NCBI RefSeq assembly: GCF_038396765.1 | Contig: NZ_CP150096.1 | Coordinates: 539,501-603,500, forward strand | DNA length: 64,000 nt | Reading direction: 5' to 3' | Origin: Chitinophaga caseinilytica | GTDB lineage: Bacteria > Bacteroidota > Bacteroidia > Chitinophagales > Chitinophagaceae | Shown here: in pieces, positions 16,499-25,229 of the stretch | How positions within the stretch are numbered: the stretch's first letter is position 1 | Layout of the letters: each line of letters begins with the position of its first letter | Made by a program: the position numbers and the translations under genes | The notes under the pieces: model-generated | Seen by the model: the letters and a program-made list of their open reading frames with translations, nothing else | What the model was told of the DNA's origin: nothing | Databases searched by the model: none

Positions 16499-17461
16499 AT
16501 GGTAAAAGACATACAAGTACTGAACGAGAAGGAAACCCGCGGCGGATTCGGCGAAGGTATCCTCGAAGCAGGCAGAAGGAACCCCAACGTGGTAGCCCTC
16601 ACGGCAGACCTGGCCGGCTCCCTGAAACTGCAGGCGTTTATCAAGGAATTCCCCGACCGCTTCGTACAATGCGGTATCGCGGAAGCCAATATGATCGGTG
16701 TGGCCGCAGGTATGACCATCGGCGGCAAAATCCCCTACACTACCACTTTTGCCAACTTCTCCACCGGCCGCGTGTATGACCAGATCCGCCAGTCGGTCGC
16801 CTATTCCGGCAAAAACGTGAAAATCTGCGCATCCCACGCCGGCCTCACCCTCGGCGAAGACGGTGCTACCCACCAGATCCTCGAAGATATCGGGATGATG
16901 AAAATGCTCCCGGGCATGACCGTCATCGTTCCCTGCGATTTCAACCAGACCAAAGCCGCCACGATCGCCATCGCCGATTACGAAGGCCCCGTGTACCTGC
17001 GCTTCGGCCGCCCGAAATGGCCCAACTTTACGGCGGAAGACCAGGATTTCCAGATCGGAAAGGCCCAGGTCCTCAACGAAGGCACCGATATTACCCTCTT
17101 TGCCTGCGGGCACCTCGTATGGAAGTGCGTGGAAGCCGGCCGCATCCTCGAAGAGAAAGGCTATAGCGTGGAACTCATCAATATCCACACCATCAAGCCG
17201 CTCGACGAAGCCGCCGTTATCAAATCCATCACCAAAACCGGCTGCGCCGTTACCGCTGAAGAACATAACGTGCTCGGCGGCCTGGGAGATTCCATCGCGC
17301 AGGTAGCAGCCCGTCACAACCCCATTCCCATCGAATACATCGGTACCAACGATACTTTCGGGGAAAGCGGCTCGCCCAAAGACCTCCTCAAGAAATATGG
17401 CCTGGACACTCCCCAGATCGTAGCGGCGGCAGAGAAAGCCATCGCCCGGAAAAAGGGATAA
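16499..17461 (+). CDS. Transketolase, C-terminal subunit (split form)
   Basis: A 320-aa protein covering the pyrimidine-binding and C-terminal domains of transketolase. It lacks the thiamine-diphosphate pyrophosphate-binding (GDG) domain. Visible motifs are RFVQCGIAEANMIGVAAGM (with the catalytic Glu), KICASHAGLTLGEDGATHQ and VTAEEHNVLGGLGDSIAQV. Split transketolases normally work as a pair with an N-terminal subunit of about 280 residues, usually encoded next door. No such gene lies on either side (galE upstream, a terminator and an ECF sigma gene downstream), so the partner must be elsewhere. A DXS-like role is less likely because of the sequence pattern. Confidence 0.9.
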   Translation: MVKDIQVLNEKETRGGFGEGILEAGRRNPNVVALTADLAGSLKLQAFIKEFPDRFVQCGIAEANMIGVAAGMTIGGKIPYTTTFANFSTGRVYDQIRQSVAYSGKNVKICASHAGLTLGEDGATHQILEDIGMMKMLPGMTVIVPCDFNQTKAATIAIADYEGPVYLRFGRPKWPNFTAEDQDFQIGKAQVLNEGTDITLFACGHLVWKCVEAGRILEEKGYSVELINIHTIKPLDEAAVIKSITKTGCAVTAEEHNVLGGLGDSIAQVAARHNPIPIEYIGTNDTFGESGSPKDLLKKYGLDTPQIVAAAEKAIARKKG

Positions 17462-17489
17462 AATTCATAGAAGCGTTAAACCTTCGGCG

Positions 17490-17520
17490 GAAAAAACCAT
17501 CTTATAGGTGGTTTTTTCTG
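17490..17520 (+). terminator. Terminator after the transketolase gene
   Basis: A stem of AAAAAACCA with TGGTTTTTT around a 9-nt loop. It ends in a T-rich stretch. Confidence 0.75.
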
Positions 17521-17610
17521 TTTTTACAGCAAACCCGGACCACGGATTATGGTTATATTAGTTCAATATACCGCATGCTCCAACGGTAACCGCTCATTAG
17601 ACAACCGCCT

Positions 17611-18162
17611 ATGGCTGTAACGCAAGAAGATAAAGAATTACTGGCGCTATTCGGGCACCCGGACACACGGGAGAAAGGTTTCACCCTCATCGTCAGGAAG
17701 TATCAGGAAAGGCTCTACTGGCACATCCGCCGCCTCGTCATCGATCATGACGATGCGAACGACGTGCTGCAAAACGTGTTCATCAAAGTCTGGAAAAACC
17801 TCGACAATTTCCGGGAAGACGCGCGGCTCTACACCTGGCTCTACAAAATCGCCACCAACGAGTGCCTCACATTCCTCGACAGCCTCAAGCGGAAAGCCGC
17901 CATATCCCTGTCTGACGTGGAATCCGGCCTCAGCAACAAACTCCAGGCAGATCCCAATTACGATCCCGCAAAGATCGAATGGAAACTGCAAAACGCCATC
18001 CTCAGCCTGCCGGAAAAACAACGCACCGTTTTCAGCTTACGATATTACGATGAAATGCCATACGAGGAAATGAGCCGCGTGCTCGACACCTCCGAAGGCG
18101 CCCTAAAAGCCTCGTATCATCATGCCGTCAAAAAAGTGGAAGAATTCCTAAAAAATAATTGA
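17611..18162 (+). CDS. RNA polymerase sigma factor, ECF (sigma-70 family)
   Basis: A 183-aa extracytoplasmic-function sigma factor with region 2 (VRKYQERLYWHIRRLVIDHDDANDVLQNVFIKVWKNL) in its first half. Region 4 (LSLPEKQRTVFSLRYYDEMPYEEMSRVLDTSEGALKASYHHAVKKVEE) is at the C-terminus. It directs RNA polymerase to a small set of promoters, usually under control of a membrane anti-sigma factor. The next gene encodes a single-pass membrane protein that could be that anti-sigma, and the third encodes a CpxP-like periplasmic protein. Together they look like an envelope-stress operon. Confidence 0.93.
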   Translation: MAVTQEDKELLALFGHPDTREKGFTLIVRKYQERLYWHIRRLVIDHDDANDVLQNVFIKVWKNLDNFREDARLYTWLYKIATNECLTFLDSLKRKAAISLSDVESGLSNKLQADPNYDPAKIEWKLQNAILSLPEKQRTVFSLRYYDEMPYEEMSRVLDTSEGALKASYHHAVKKVEEFLKNN

Positions 18163-18200
18163 AATTAAACCATTCGCCTGCCGGATGGTCTCAAATATGT

Positions 18201-18827
18201 ATGTCGCAAAAAGGAAAAGATATCGCTGATGAACTGAACCAGGTGGCTCCCCACCTGCCCGAAATGGGCGGGATGCCGGATTTCTACCTGCCGGACGACT
18301 ATTTTGCGCAGTTCCCGAAACACCTCCTCAAACGGATGCGGGAAATGGACGGGCACGACGAAGTGACGGAAGAACTGGAAGCCATCGCTCCCTTCCTCGC
18401 CCAGCTGCCCCGCAAAACAGCCCCCTTCCACACGCCCCACGGGTATTTCGAAGGGCTCGACCGCGATATGATCCAGGGCAGCGGCAACGAGCCCGTTACC
18501 AAAGTGGTTTCCATCAGCAAAAGGATCCGGCTGTTCAAACGCTGCCTCGCCGCCGCAGCCATCGCCGGTGTAGTGGTGGTTTCCGCCATCTGGGGCGCCA
18601 AACAATGGACCGGCAACTCCATCGACCGCGAGCTCGCACAGATCAGCGACCAGGAAATCGTAGATTTTCTCCAGTTCCGGTCCGATGAGTTCGACGATGA
18701 TAATATATTTGCGAACGTATCTTTCGAAGAAAGCATGCCATCCGTGCTGCCGGAAGACCTGAGCAATGAAGAAATTGAAATCCTGCTGGAAGACAACCTT
18801 TTGCAGCAGACACAGTTAAATAATTGA
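18201..18827 (+). CDS. Putative anti-sigma factor, single-pass membrane protein
   Basis: A 208-aa protein; ATG 18201 is preferred over an upstream TTG. One hydrophobic segment (about residues 110-131, CLAAAAIAGVVVVSAIWGA) separates a cytoplasmic N-terminal part from an acidic C-terminal part. The N-terminal part holds a two-fold internal repeat: VAPHLPEMGGMPDFYLPDDYFAQF and, about 46 residues later, a related block IAPFLAQLPRKTAPFHTPHGYF. The canonical ZAS H-x3-C-x2-C zinc motif is absent. Position directly after an ECF sigma gene and the topology suggest anti-sigma function, which is inferred rather than shown. Confidence 0.75.
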   Translation: MSQKGKDIADELNQVAPHLPEMGGMPDFYLPDDYFAQFPKHLLKRMREMDGHDEVTEELEAIAPFLAQLPRKTAPFHTPHGYFEGLDRDMIQGSGNEPVTKVVSISKRIRLFKRCLAAAAIAGVVVVSAIWGAKQWTGNSIDRELAQISDQEIVDFLQFRSDEFDDDNIFANVSFEESMPSVLPEDLSNEEIEILLEDNLLQQTQLNN

Positions 18828-18834
18828 TAACCAG

Positions 18835-19335
18835 ATGAAACGGATCAAGTTGATTGGGGTATTGTTCGGATTCATCCCCATTTTCATGCTATCGGCTTTA
18901 GCCGTGCGCTCGCAGGACGCGCCAAAGGAATCGGGGGAAGATAAAGTGAAATCCCTCGAAATCCTCTACATCTCCCGCGAACTGGACCTCACACCCGAAG
19001 AAGCCCAGAAATTCTGGCCGGTTTACAAGCAATATTCGCATGAAGTGAATGACCTGATCTCCGAACGCCGGAAAAAATCGAAAGAGCTCAAAACCAAACC
19101 GCGGACCGACGAAATGGCGAACGAAGCCCTCGACCGTGAACTGGGTTTCGAGAAACGCATGCTCGACATCAAAACGAAATATAAAGGCGAATTCCTCAAA
19201 GTACTGCCCGCCAAGAAAGTCTCCGGGCTTTACCGCGCGGAAAGGGAATTCCGCTCGATGATGATCCGCCAGCTCAAGGAGCGCCGCGAAAACCGGGCGA
19301 TCAATAATCCGAAAGGAAACAAACACCGACCATAA
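18835..19335 (+). CDS. CpxP/Spy-like periplasmic protein
   Basis: A 166-aa secreted helical protein. The signal peptide is residues 1-26 (to AVRSQ). It has a LTPEEAQKFWPVYKQYSHEVNDLI segment near residue 55 that resembles the LTxxQ-type helix of CpxP/Spy-like proteins. The rest is highly charged, with many Lys and Arg. It starts only 7 bp after the putative anti-sigma gene, and an excellent terminator follows. CpxP-like proteins act as periplasmic chaperones or sensors of envelope stress, which fits an ECF-controlled operon. Exact function is unproven. Confidence 0.8.
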   Translation: MKRIKLIGVLFGFIPIFMLSALAVRSQDAPKESGEDKVKSLEILYISRELDLTPEEAQKFWPVYKQYSHEVNDLISERRKKSKELKTKPRTDEMANEALDRELGFEKRMLDIKTKYKGEFLKVLPAKKVSGLYRAEREFRSMMIRQLKERRENRAINNPKGNKHRP

Positions 19336-19366
19336 AAAAAGCCCTCCGTTCCGGAGGGCTTTTCGT
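19336..19366. terminator. Bidirectional terminator between CpxP-like and SnoaL-like genes
   Basis: An 8-bp core stem GCCCTCCG / CGGAGGGC with loop TTC, flanked by A-rich sequence on the left and T-rich sequence on the right. It can serve both converging genes. Confidence 0.85.
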
Positions 19367-19368
19367 TT

Positions 19369-19713
19369 TTATTGTTCCTTATAGTGGGCTCTCACTTCCT
19401 TCACCTTCCCATTTCCATCCACCACCATCATCTCGGCCGCCAGGCGGTTACCAACGCTTTGGTAATACAGCGTCACGGAATCCACGCTTTCGAGCACATG
19501 GTAGAGATCGAAGTGCAGCTCCGGATAAGCCACTAAAGCCCTTTCAAAATAGGCTCTCAGCGCGGCTTTACCGGTAATACGGCCAGAGGGGTCGTTGTTG
19601 ATGCGCTTGATGAACGGCGAATAGAAAACGATGTCGTCGGCATAGTGTTCCATGATGGCGTCGAGGTCGTGGTTGTTCCACGCCTGCACCCAGGCTTCTG
19701 CTAAATGGTTCAT
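19369..19713 (-). CDS. SnoaL/NTF2-like domain protein
   Basis: A 114-aa single-domain protein of the NTF2/SnoaL-like fold. Typical pieces are the N-terminal helix WVQAWNNHDLDAIMEHYADDIVF, then SGRITGKAALRAYFERAL, and a final set of beta strands ending KVKEVRAHYKEQ. Such domains act as ketosteroid-isomerase-like enzymes or small-molecule binders, and the substrate cannot be named. Its ATG overlaps the stop of the upstream MBL hydrolase gene by four bases, so the two are translationally coupled. Confidence 0.85.
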   Translation of the reverse strand: MNHLAEAWVQAWNNHDLDAIMEHYADDIVFYSPFIKRINNDPSGRITGKAALRAYFERALVAYPELHFDLYHVLESVDSVTLYYQSVGNRLAAEMMVVDGNGKVKEVRAHYKEQ

Positions 19714-20462
19714 ATTTGGAATTTTGTGGTGGGTTGTTTCGTATCGTGATAGAACAAAAACGTCCAGTCGCCGGCCTTTCCGCGTTCCATATACTCCTGC
19801 CGCAACTCGCTCGCACGCTTGCCGTCGTAATCATATTTGGCTACGAAGCGGCTCCGCATCTGGGAAATCTGCGGCGCTTCGTCTCCCCCGAAAAATACTT
19901 TGTCTTCCCCGTCATCTACCAGGAAAACCTGGTGGTAAGGGCAATGCCCGCCCGACCATTCATAATGGATATACCCGTCTATCGTGCCTTTCCCTTCGGT
20001 AAACACCACATTGTCCCGCTGTGCGAGGAGGTCAAAATCTTCTTTGTGGTAGGATTTGCCGTCGTTCGCGAAAGCGTAATCCAGCTCGGGTTTGGACACG
20101 TAATAAGTGGCGTGGGGGAAGCTCAGGCTGCGTTCGCCCGTTACGGGATCGGTGGAAATGACGCCGCCGGAATGGTCTTTATGCAGGTGGCTCATGAGCA
20201 CCTTGGTCACTTCCATGGGATTGATCCCGTTATCGATAAGGTTTTGATGCAGTTGTAAAATACCGTCGGGATTGCGGAACCCCAGGCCCGTGTCCATCAA
20301 CAGAATATCCCGGTCCGTTATCACAAGGAAAGGCTGGATCTCTACCAGCAACGAACCGGCAGGGCGGTCTTTGAGCTGGTCTTTCCGGTCGTCGAAGGGT
20401 ACAAATTGCTTGGTTCCGTCTACTGTAAAGCTTCCTTCCGAAAGCGGGATAATGCGTGCCAT
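19710..20462 (-). CDS. MBL-fold metallo-hydrolase
   Basis: A 250-aa metallo-beta-lactamase-fold hydrolase. The metal-binding motif is HLHKDHSGG (around residue 92). Further ligands are likely in EWSGGHCPYHQVFLVDD and FFGGDEAPQ. No signal peptide is present, so it is cytoplasmic. It resembles the lactonase or glyoxalase-II-like part of the superfamily rather than a true beta-lactamase. The substrate is unknown. The -7 element TACATTTG sits four bases before the ATG, implying a nearly leaderless transcript. The gene overlaps the SnoaL-like gene by four bases. Confidence 0.88.
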   Translation of the reverse strand: MARIIPLSEGSFTVDGTKQFVPFDDRKDQLKDRPAGSLLVEIQPFLVITDRDILLMDTGLGFRNPDGILQLHQNLIDNGINPMEVTKVLMSHLHKDHSGGVISTDPVTGERSLSFPHATYYVSKPELDYAFANDGKSYHKEDFDLLAQRDNVVFTEGKGTIDGYIHYEWSGGHCPYHQVFLVDDGEDKVFFGGDEAPQISQMRSRFVAKYDYDGKRASELRQEYMERGKAGDWTFLFYHDTKQPTTKFQI

Positions 20463-20466
20463 TATA

Positions 20467-20474
20467 CAAATGTA
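20467..20474 (-). promoter_or_regulatory. -7 element TACATTTG of the MBL hydrolase
   Basis: TAnnTTTG match on the minus strand with only four bases between it and the ATG at 20462. It is one of four near-leaderless starts in the window. Confidence 0.55.
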
Positions 20475-20485
20475 ACGATTATGCC

Positions 20486-21772
20486 CTATCGCAGTACCAT
20501 CTGCCGGTCTGCATCGAGGCGCAGCATGATGAAGATGAGCATGGTGAACGTCATGAGCGACGAACCGCCGTAACTCACCAGTGGCAAGGGAATCCCGATC
20601 ACCGGCGCCAGACCGATGGTCATCATGATGTTGATGGCCAGGTGGAAAAAGATGATGGAAGCCACGCTATAGGCATAGACGCGACTGAAGGTACTTCGCT
20701 GTCTTTCGGCGATGAAGATGATCCGGAAGAGCAGGGAGACGTAAATCCCCAGGAATATGATACTGCCGACAAAGCCGAAGTCTTCGCCGATGGTACAGAA
20801 AATGAAGTCGGTAGATTGTTCCGGCACGAAATCGAACCGGGTTTGGGTGCCTTTGAGGTACCCTTTCCCCCAGAACCCGCCCGAGCCGATGGCGATCATG
20901 GACTGGCGGGTGTTGTAAGTGGCCTTGGGGTCGTTTTCCTGCCCCAGCATCACATAAATACGGCGCACCTGGTAATCTTTCAGCACATTGGTGAACACGA
21001 AAGGCACCACGTACATGACGAATGAGGCGCAGAACGCCCAGATACCGATGATCAGCGCCAGGCGCGATTTGTTCCTTCTGATCTGGAAGCGGTTGAAATA
21101 TACGACCAGCGCGGCTACGCCGGTGAAAATGTAGAGGAGGATGAACTTGTCGACCAGCAGGGCGCTCAACACCAGCACGATCCCCGAGAAAGCGATCACG
21201 AGCAGCACACCGGGCAGCCCTTCGCGGAACATCACGAGGAAGAACGCGAAATACACGAGCGCAAGACCGGTTTCATCCTGCAGAATGATGATCCCCAGCG
21301 GCACCAGTACCATGGCCACGGCGATGAGCCGCGATCGGAGCTTGGTGAAATCCGTTTCCATCGCCGATATGTATTTCGCCAGGGCCAATGCGGTACATAG
21401 TTTGGTGAATTCCGCGGGCTGGAACCGGAAACCGCCCAGTTCGAGCCATGAGTTGGAGCCTTTCACCCCCGTTCCTATGGCCAATACCACGAGCAGCAGC
21501 AAAATACCGAAGGCGTAGAAAAGGTTGGCAGTGGCGGTGAAGAATTTGGAGTCGGTGAGCCAGATACCTGTTGCCAGTACGATAGACACGCCAAACCACA
21601 ATACCTGCCTGGCCCAGTTTTTATTCTGGTGCAGGAGGTTTTGGATCACCTGGTCGCCCTCCCGGTATTCCGCGGCGAATATCGCCAGGAAGCCGATGAA
21701 TACCAGTGCGAGGTACATCCCGAGAACGGGCCAGTCGATGCCTGCGGTCAGTTTCGCTTGTGAGCGGTTCAT
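20486..21772 (-). CDS. rodA: Rod shape-determining protein RodA (SEDS glycosyltransferase)
   Basis: A 428-aa multi-pass inner-membrane peptidoglycan glycosyltransferase that polymerises lipid II in the elongasome with PBP2. The SEDS signature is present: FRFQPAEFTKL, IAIGSGGFWGKGYLKGTQTRF, FVPEQSTDFIFCTIGEDFGF and PLVSYGGSSLMTFT. In the extracellular loop where RodA proteins usually read QPDLG, this protein reads LQDETG, so the aligned position is Glu rather than Asp, with an Asp one residue earlier. It follows mrdA by 24 bp in the same operon. Confidence 0.95.
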   Translation of the reverse strand: MNRSQAKLTAGIDWPVLGMYLALVFIGFLAIFAAEYREGDQVIQNLLHQNKNWARQVLWFGVSIVLATGIWLTDSKFFTATANLFYAFGILLLLVVLAIGTGVKGSNSWLELGGFRFQPAEFTKLCTALALAKYISAMETDFTKLRSRLIAVAMVLVPLGIIILQDETGLALVYFAFFLVMFREGLPGVLLVIAFSGIVLVLSALLVDKFILLYIFTGVAALVVYFNRFQIRRNKSRLALIIGIWAFCASFVMYVVPFVFTNVLKDYQVRRIYVMLGQENDPKATYNTRQSMIAIGSGGFWGKGYLKGTQTRFDFVPEQSTDFIFCTIGEDFGFVGSIIFLGIYVSLLFRIIFIAERQRSTFSRVYAYSVASIIFFHLAINIMMTIGLAPVIGIPLPLVSYGGSSLMTFTMLIFIMLRLDADRQMVLR

Positions 21773-21796
21773 GTTATGGGTTTGCGCGTTTTGTTT

Positions 21797-23761
21797 TTAG
21801 TGTCCTGTAATTTTCCGCATGATCACGGCTCCTTCGGCGCCAGCGTATTGCACGCTGTTGAGGGAGTCGAGCTTCGATTTATTCTTGATTTCCGACGAGA
21901 ACGTATTTGTTTCCAGCATCCTTTGCAAGATAGGCCTACGTTTCGCAGAAATAGTATCCGTCAGGTATTTTTCCATGAGAATGCTGGCGATGGGCACGGC
22001 GTAGGTGGAGCCGAACCCGGCATTCTCTACTACTACGGCGATAGCGATCTTCGGATTATTTTTCGGTGCGAACGCCACAAACAACGAGTGATCTTTCAGT
22101 TTCACCATTTTTCCGTCAACGCGCGTCGTATTCTCCGCCGTTCCGGTTTTTCCGCACACTTCAATCCCTTCGATCTGGGCGCCACGGGCCGTACCATGGG
22201 TCACCACATCTCCCATGCCGTCTACTACAGACTGGAATGCCGCGCTCGAAATATGCGCCACCGAGTGTTTTTCCTTATACTTTTTCAGCTTGTCGGACTT
22301 ATCGTTGTCGATAGATTGAACGAAATGCGGAATATAATACCAGCCGCGGTTGGCGATGATGCACATTGCGTTGGCAAGCTGAATGGGCGTTACGTTGAGT
22401 TGCCCCTGTCCCATACCCACATACATTTCGGAGCAGGAATTCCAGACACCGCGATACACGCGGTTCATACGGGCCGTATCCGGTACGATACCGGGTTTTT
22501 CGGATGGAATGTCGACCCCGATCCTCCGGCCAAGCCCCATTGCGTAGAGGTATTCCACCCATTTGGCTTGCCCGTTTTTGGTGCCGCCCCATTTCTTGTT
22601 ATCGACAGACAGGCGGTAAACATGCATGAAATAACTGTTGCAGGAATTCGCCAGGGCGGTCCGCATATTGGCGGCGTGACCTGGGTTGCTGTGGGTACAG
22701 CGGGAGAAACGGCCGCAAAGTCCGTACCCACCATGGCAGGGGAACCCGAATTCCGGGCCGATCACACCTTCGTCCAGTGCAATTAGCCCTGTGATGGGCT
22801 TAAAGGTAGAGCCCGGGGGATAATATGCCTGGATAGGCCGGTTGTACATCGGCTTCACGGTGTCGTTGAACAGAATGCCCAAGTTACGGGCCCGGTAGGC
22901 CCCTGAAAGCAGATTCGGATCAAACGAAGGCCCGCTCACCATAGCGAGGATCCCGCCGGTGGAAGGGTCGATTGCCACGATGGATCCGATCTTTCCTTTC
23001 ATCATATTTTCTCCCAGTACCTGCAATTCTATATCCAGCGACAACCGCAGGTTTTTGCCCGCTATGGCCGCCGTATCAAAGATACCTCCTTCCAAAGCGC
23101 CTTGCGGCCGGTTCAGATTGTCTTTTACCAGGTACTGAATACCGCGTTGTCCCATCAAAATATCTTCATACGTACTTTCCAGCCCCGTCATCCCGATATA
23201 ATCCCCCTGCTGGTAAGCACCGTATTTGCCGGTGGTATCGCCTAGCATATTGGGCGAAATTTCGCTGATGTACCCGAGGAAGTTGGCGCCCACGCCGTAG
23301 GGGTACGAGCGCACGGGGCGCTGAACCAGTTCGAAGCCGGGCTGGAAGAGGTACATACTTTCCTGGAGCTTGCCGTACATGTCGGGCGAAAGCAGGCTGG
23401 CGAATACCGACGGGCGGCGGGGCCCTTCGCGGTTCCGCGCCACCTGGATGCGGCGGTTGAATTCCTTCATGTCGATATTCAGGATTTCGCACATGTATGC
23501 CGTATCGATCCCTTTAACGTTGATAGGCGTTACCATGAGGTCGTACAGCGCCTCGTTGCGCATCACGGCTCGGCCATGACGGTCGTACACGATGCCGCGG
23601 CTGGGGTAGATCACCTTGCGAAGGTGGGCGTTGGCGTCTGCCAGTTTGGAATATTTCGTTTCCACGACCTGCAGATAAAACAGTCTCGCCACGATCACCA
23701 ATACGGTGCCGAGCATGATGAACTGGATGACGCGCCTCCTGGACTGATTAAAAACGGACAT
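21797..23761 (-). CDS. mrdA: Penicillin-binding protein 2 (elongasome transpeptidase)
   Basis: A 654-aa class B penicillin-binding protein that cross-links peptidoglycan during side-wall growth. One N-terminal membrane anchor (about 11-31) precedes a pedestal domain (SRGIVYDRHGRAV, then GLESTYEDILMGQRG). The transpeptidase domain carries SxxK at Ser318 (PGSTFK), the SxN box NSCNS and the KTG box CGKTGTAEN. Length is normal. It lies between mreD and rodA, 24 and 34 bp from its neighbours, matching the usual Bacteroidota mre order. Confidence 0.95.
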   Translation of the reverse strand: MSVFNQSRRRVIQFIMLGTVLVIVARLFYLQVVETKYSKLADANAHLRKVIYPSRGIVYDRHGRAVMRNEALYDLMVTPINVKGIDTAYMCEILNIDMKEFNRRIQVARNREGPRRPSVFASLLSPDMYGKLQESMYLFQPGFELVQRPVRSYPYGVGANFLGYISEISPNMLGDTTGKYGAYQQGDYIGMTGLESTYEDILMGQRGIQYLVKDNLNRPQGALEGGIFDTAAIAGKNLRLSLDIELQVLGENMMKGKIGSIVAIDPSTGGILAMVSGPSFDPNLLSGAYRARNLGILFNDTVKPMYNRPIQAYYPPGSTFKPITGLIALDEGVIGPEFGFPCHGGYGLCGRFSRCTHSNPGHAANMRTALANSCNSYFMHVYRLSVDNKKWGGTKNGQAKWVEYLYAMGLGRRIGVDIPSEKPGIVPDTARMNRVYRGVWNSCSEMYVGMGQGQLNVTPIQLANAMCIIANRGWYYIPHFVQSIDNDKSDKLKKYKEKHSVAHISSAAFQSVVDGMGDVVTHGTARGAQIEGIEVCGKTGTAENTTRVDGKMVKLKDHSLFVAFAPKNNPKIAIAVVVENAGFGSTYAVPIASILMEKYLTDTISAKRRPILQRMLETNTFSSEIKNKSKLDSLNSVQYAGAEGAVIMRKITGH

Positions 23762-23795
23762 GGCAGGTTCCTGGATTTATGACTTTTATGGCTCC

Positions 23796-24305
23796 CTATT
23801 TCCTGCTGAAAAACAACAGTTCGTAGATCAGGATCAGCAACAAACTGGCTGTGGTAGACAACAAGATCTTCGTCAACAGGTACAGGGGATCAGCAAAACT
23901 GAAAACGGACAAACAAAAATACGCGATGTGATGCAAAAGGACCATCACGGTCACATAAATCGCGAACTGGGAAATGCCCATCGTGGTAACGGAGGGCGTG
24001 CGCTGGGGGCCTTCGAAGCCGCCCTGCGGGCTGAGGATGTTGAGCACGAACGGGCGCAGGTAAGCGATGAATACGCAGGCTGCGGCGTGGATGCCCATGG
24101 AATCGGAAAACATGTCGAGCGTGAGGCCGAGCAACAGGCCCAGGAACTGGAGCGCCGGGCGGGGGATGTTGAAGGGCAGCAGCAGGATGAAGAGCATGTA
24201 GAGGTAAGGGTTCACCATCTGGTGCACGAGTATCCGGTCCAGCACCAGTACCTGGAACAGGATCAGCAAAATGAATCGGATGATATTTCTTAACAGTATG
24301 CTCAT
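23796..24305 (-). CDS. mreD: Rod shape-determining protein MreD
   Basis: A 169-aa inner-membrane protein with about five hydrophobic segments (for example IIRFILLILFQVLVLDRILV at the start and LLSTTASLLLILIYELLFF at the end). It is weakly conserved in sequence but identified by size, topology and position between mreC and mrdA. It scaffolds the elongasome with MreC. Its ATG overlaps the end of mreC by four bases. Confidence 0.9.
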   Translation of the reverse strand: MSILLRNIIRFILLILFQVLVLDRILVHQMVNPYLYMLFILLLPFNIPRPALQFLGLLLGLTLDMFSDSMGIHAAACVFIAYLRPFVLNILSPQGGFEGPQRTPSVTTMGISQFAIYVTVMVLLHHIAYFCLSVFSFADPLYLLTKILLSTTASLLLILIYELLFFSRK

Positions 24306-25201
24306 TTCAACATTTTGCGTGTCGAATCCTCCAGCCGCTCCTGCTCGTCGCGCAGCAGGTTCTCGATGACGTACACGTATTGCAGGTTGTAAAAATTAGT
24401 GGCCAGTTTGAGGCGGATGGTAAACGAGGTGCTCGCTTTCTCGCCGACGTAAAAGGTGTCGATGTACCCGATGTTCATGTTTTCGGGGAACACGGCCGAG
24501 AAGCCGCTCGTCACCACGGTATCGCCCTTGTGCAGCTTGGCGCTGCGGGGCACGTCCTTCATCGTCACATGCCCGCCGTCGTACCCGTCCCAATACACCG
24601 TTCCGATCTCGCCGGAGTTTTTGAGGCGGGAGCTGAAGCTGAAGGAAGAGGTGCTGCCGCTGGATTTGGTGAGCAGGGAGATGATCACGGCATAGTTTTC
24701 CGAAGCCGTTCTCACCACGCCTACCACGCCGTTAGGCCCGATCACGCCCATGTTGGGGCGGATACCGTCTTTGGAACCGCGGTTGATGGTGATGAAGTTG
24801 ACGGGCTTGTTGACGGAGTTGTTCACGACTTTGGCGCTGCGGTAGAGGAACTTGCGGACCTCCGTGCTGAGGAGCTTGCGGGCCGTATCGTTGGTAAATT
24901 TCCGGAGGGTGTCAAATTTCACCTGGGAAGCCGTGTCTTTTTCCTCGAAGCTGGTAGGCAGTTGCTGGAGCAGCGCGAGGTTTTCCGACACGAGGCTGTC
25001 GTTGGTGGATTTGAGGTGGAAATAATACTGGATATCGTTGTAGCGGGTGTACAGTTTGCCGGAGACGCCGTTGGCGGAATTGAGGTAAACGGTACGTTGG
25101 AAATTATTGGTCCGGAAAACGAAAATCAAGCAAATCACTTCCAGCAGCAAAAACAGAAAGAAGTTGAAGTACCGCCGTAAGAAAATGATCAGATTGCGCA
25201 C
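24302..25201 (-). CDS. mreC: Rod shape-determining protein MreC
   Basis: A 299-aa elongasome scaffold with a short cytoplasmic tail, one membrane helix (about 9-28) and a periplasmic coiled-coil plus beta domain. Typical pieces are NFITINRGSKDGIRPNMGVIG, NGVVGVVRTASENYAVIISL and LHKGDTVVTSGFSAVFPENM. It is the usual second gene of the mre cluster. A hairpin (25230-25260) lies between it and mreB. It overlaps mreD by four bases. Confidence 0.94.
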   Translation of the reverse strand: MRNLIIFLRRYFNFFLFLLLEVICLIFVFRTNNFQRTVYLNSANGVSGKLYTRYNDIQYYFHLKSTNDSLVSENLALLQQLPTSFEEKDTASQVKFDTLRKFTNDTARKLLSTEVRKFLYRSAKVVNNSVNKPVNFITINRGSKDGIRPNMGVIGPNGVVGVVRTASENYAVIISLLTKSSGSTSSFSFSSRLKNSGEIGTVYWDGYDGGHVTMKDVPRSAKLHKGDTVVTSGFSAVFPENMNIGYIDTFYVGEKASTSFTIRLKLATNFYNLQYVYVIENLLRDEQERLEDSTRKMLK

Positions 25202-25229
25202 TGGATACGAGTCTAAGGATTCCGGATAT

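Noticed and set aside
19710..20462. MBL protein as a second beta-lactamase
   Set aside because: The HLHKDH motif marks the fold, but there is no signal peptide, and the remaining sequence resembles general MBL hydrolases rather than class B beta-lactamases.
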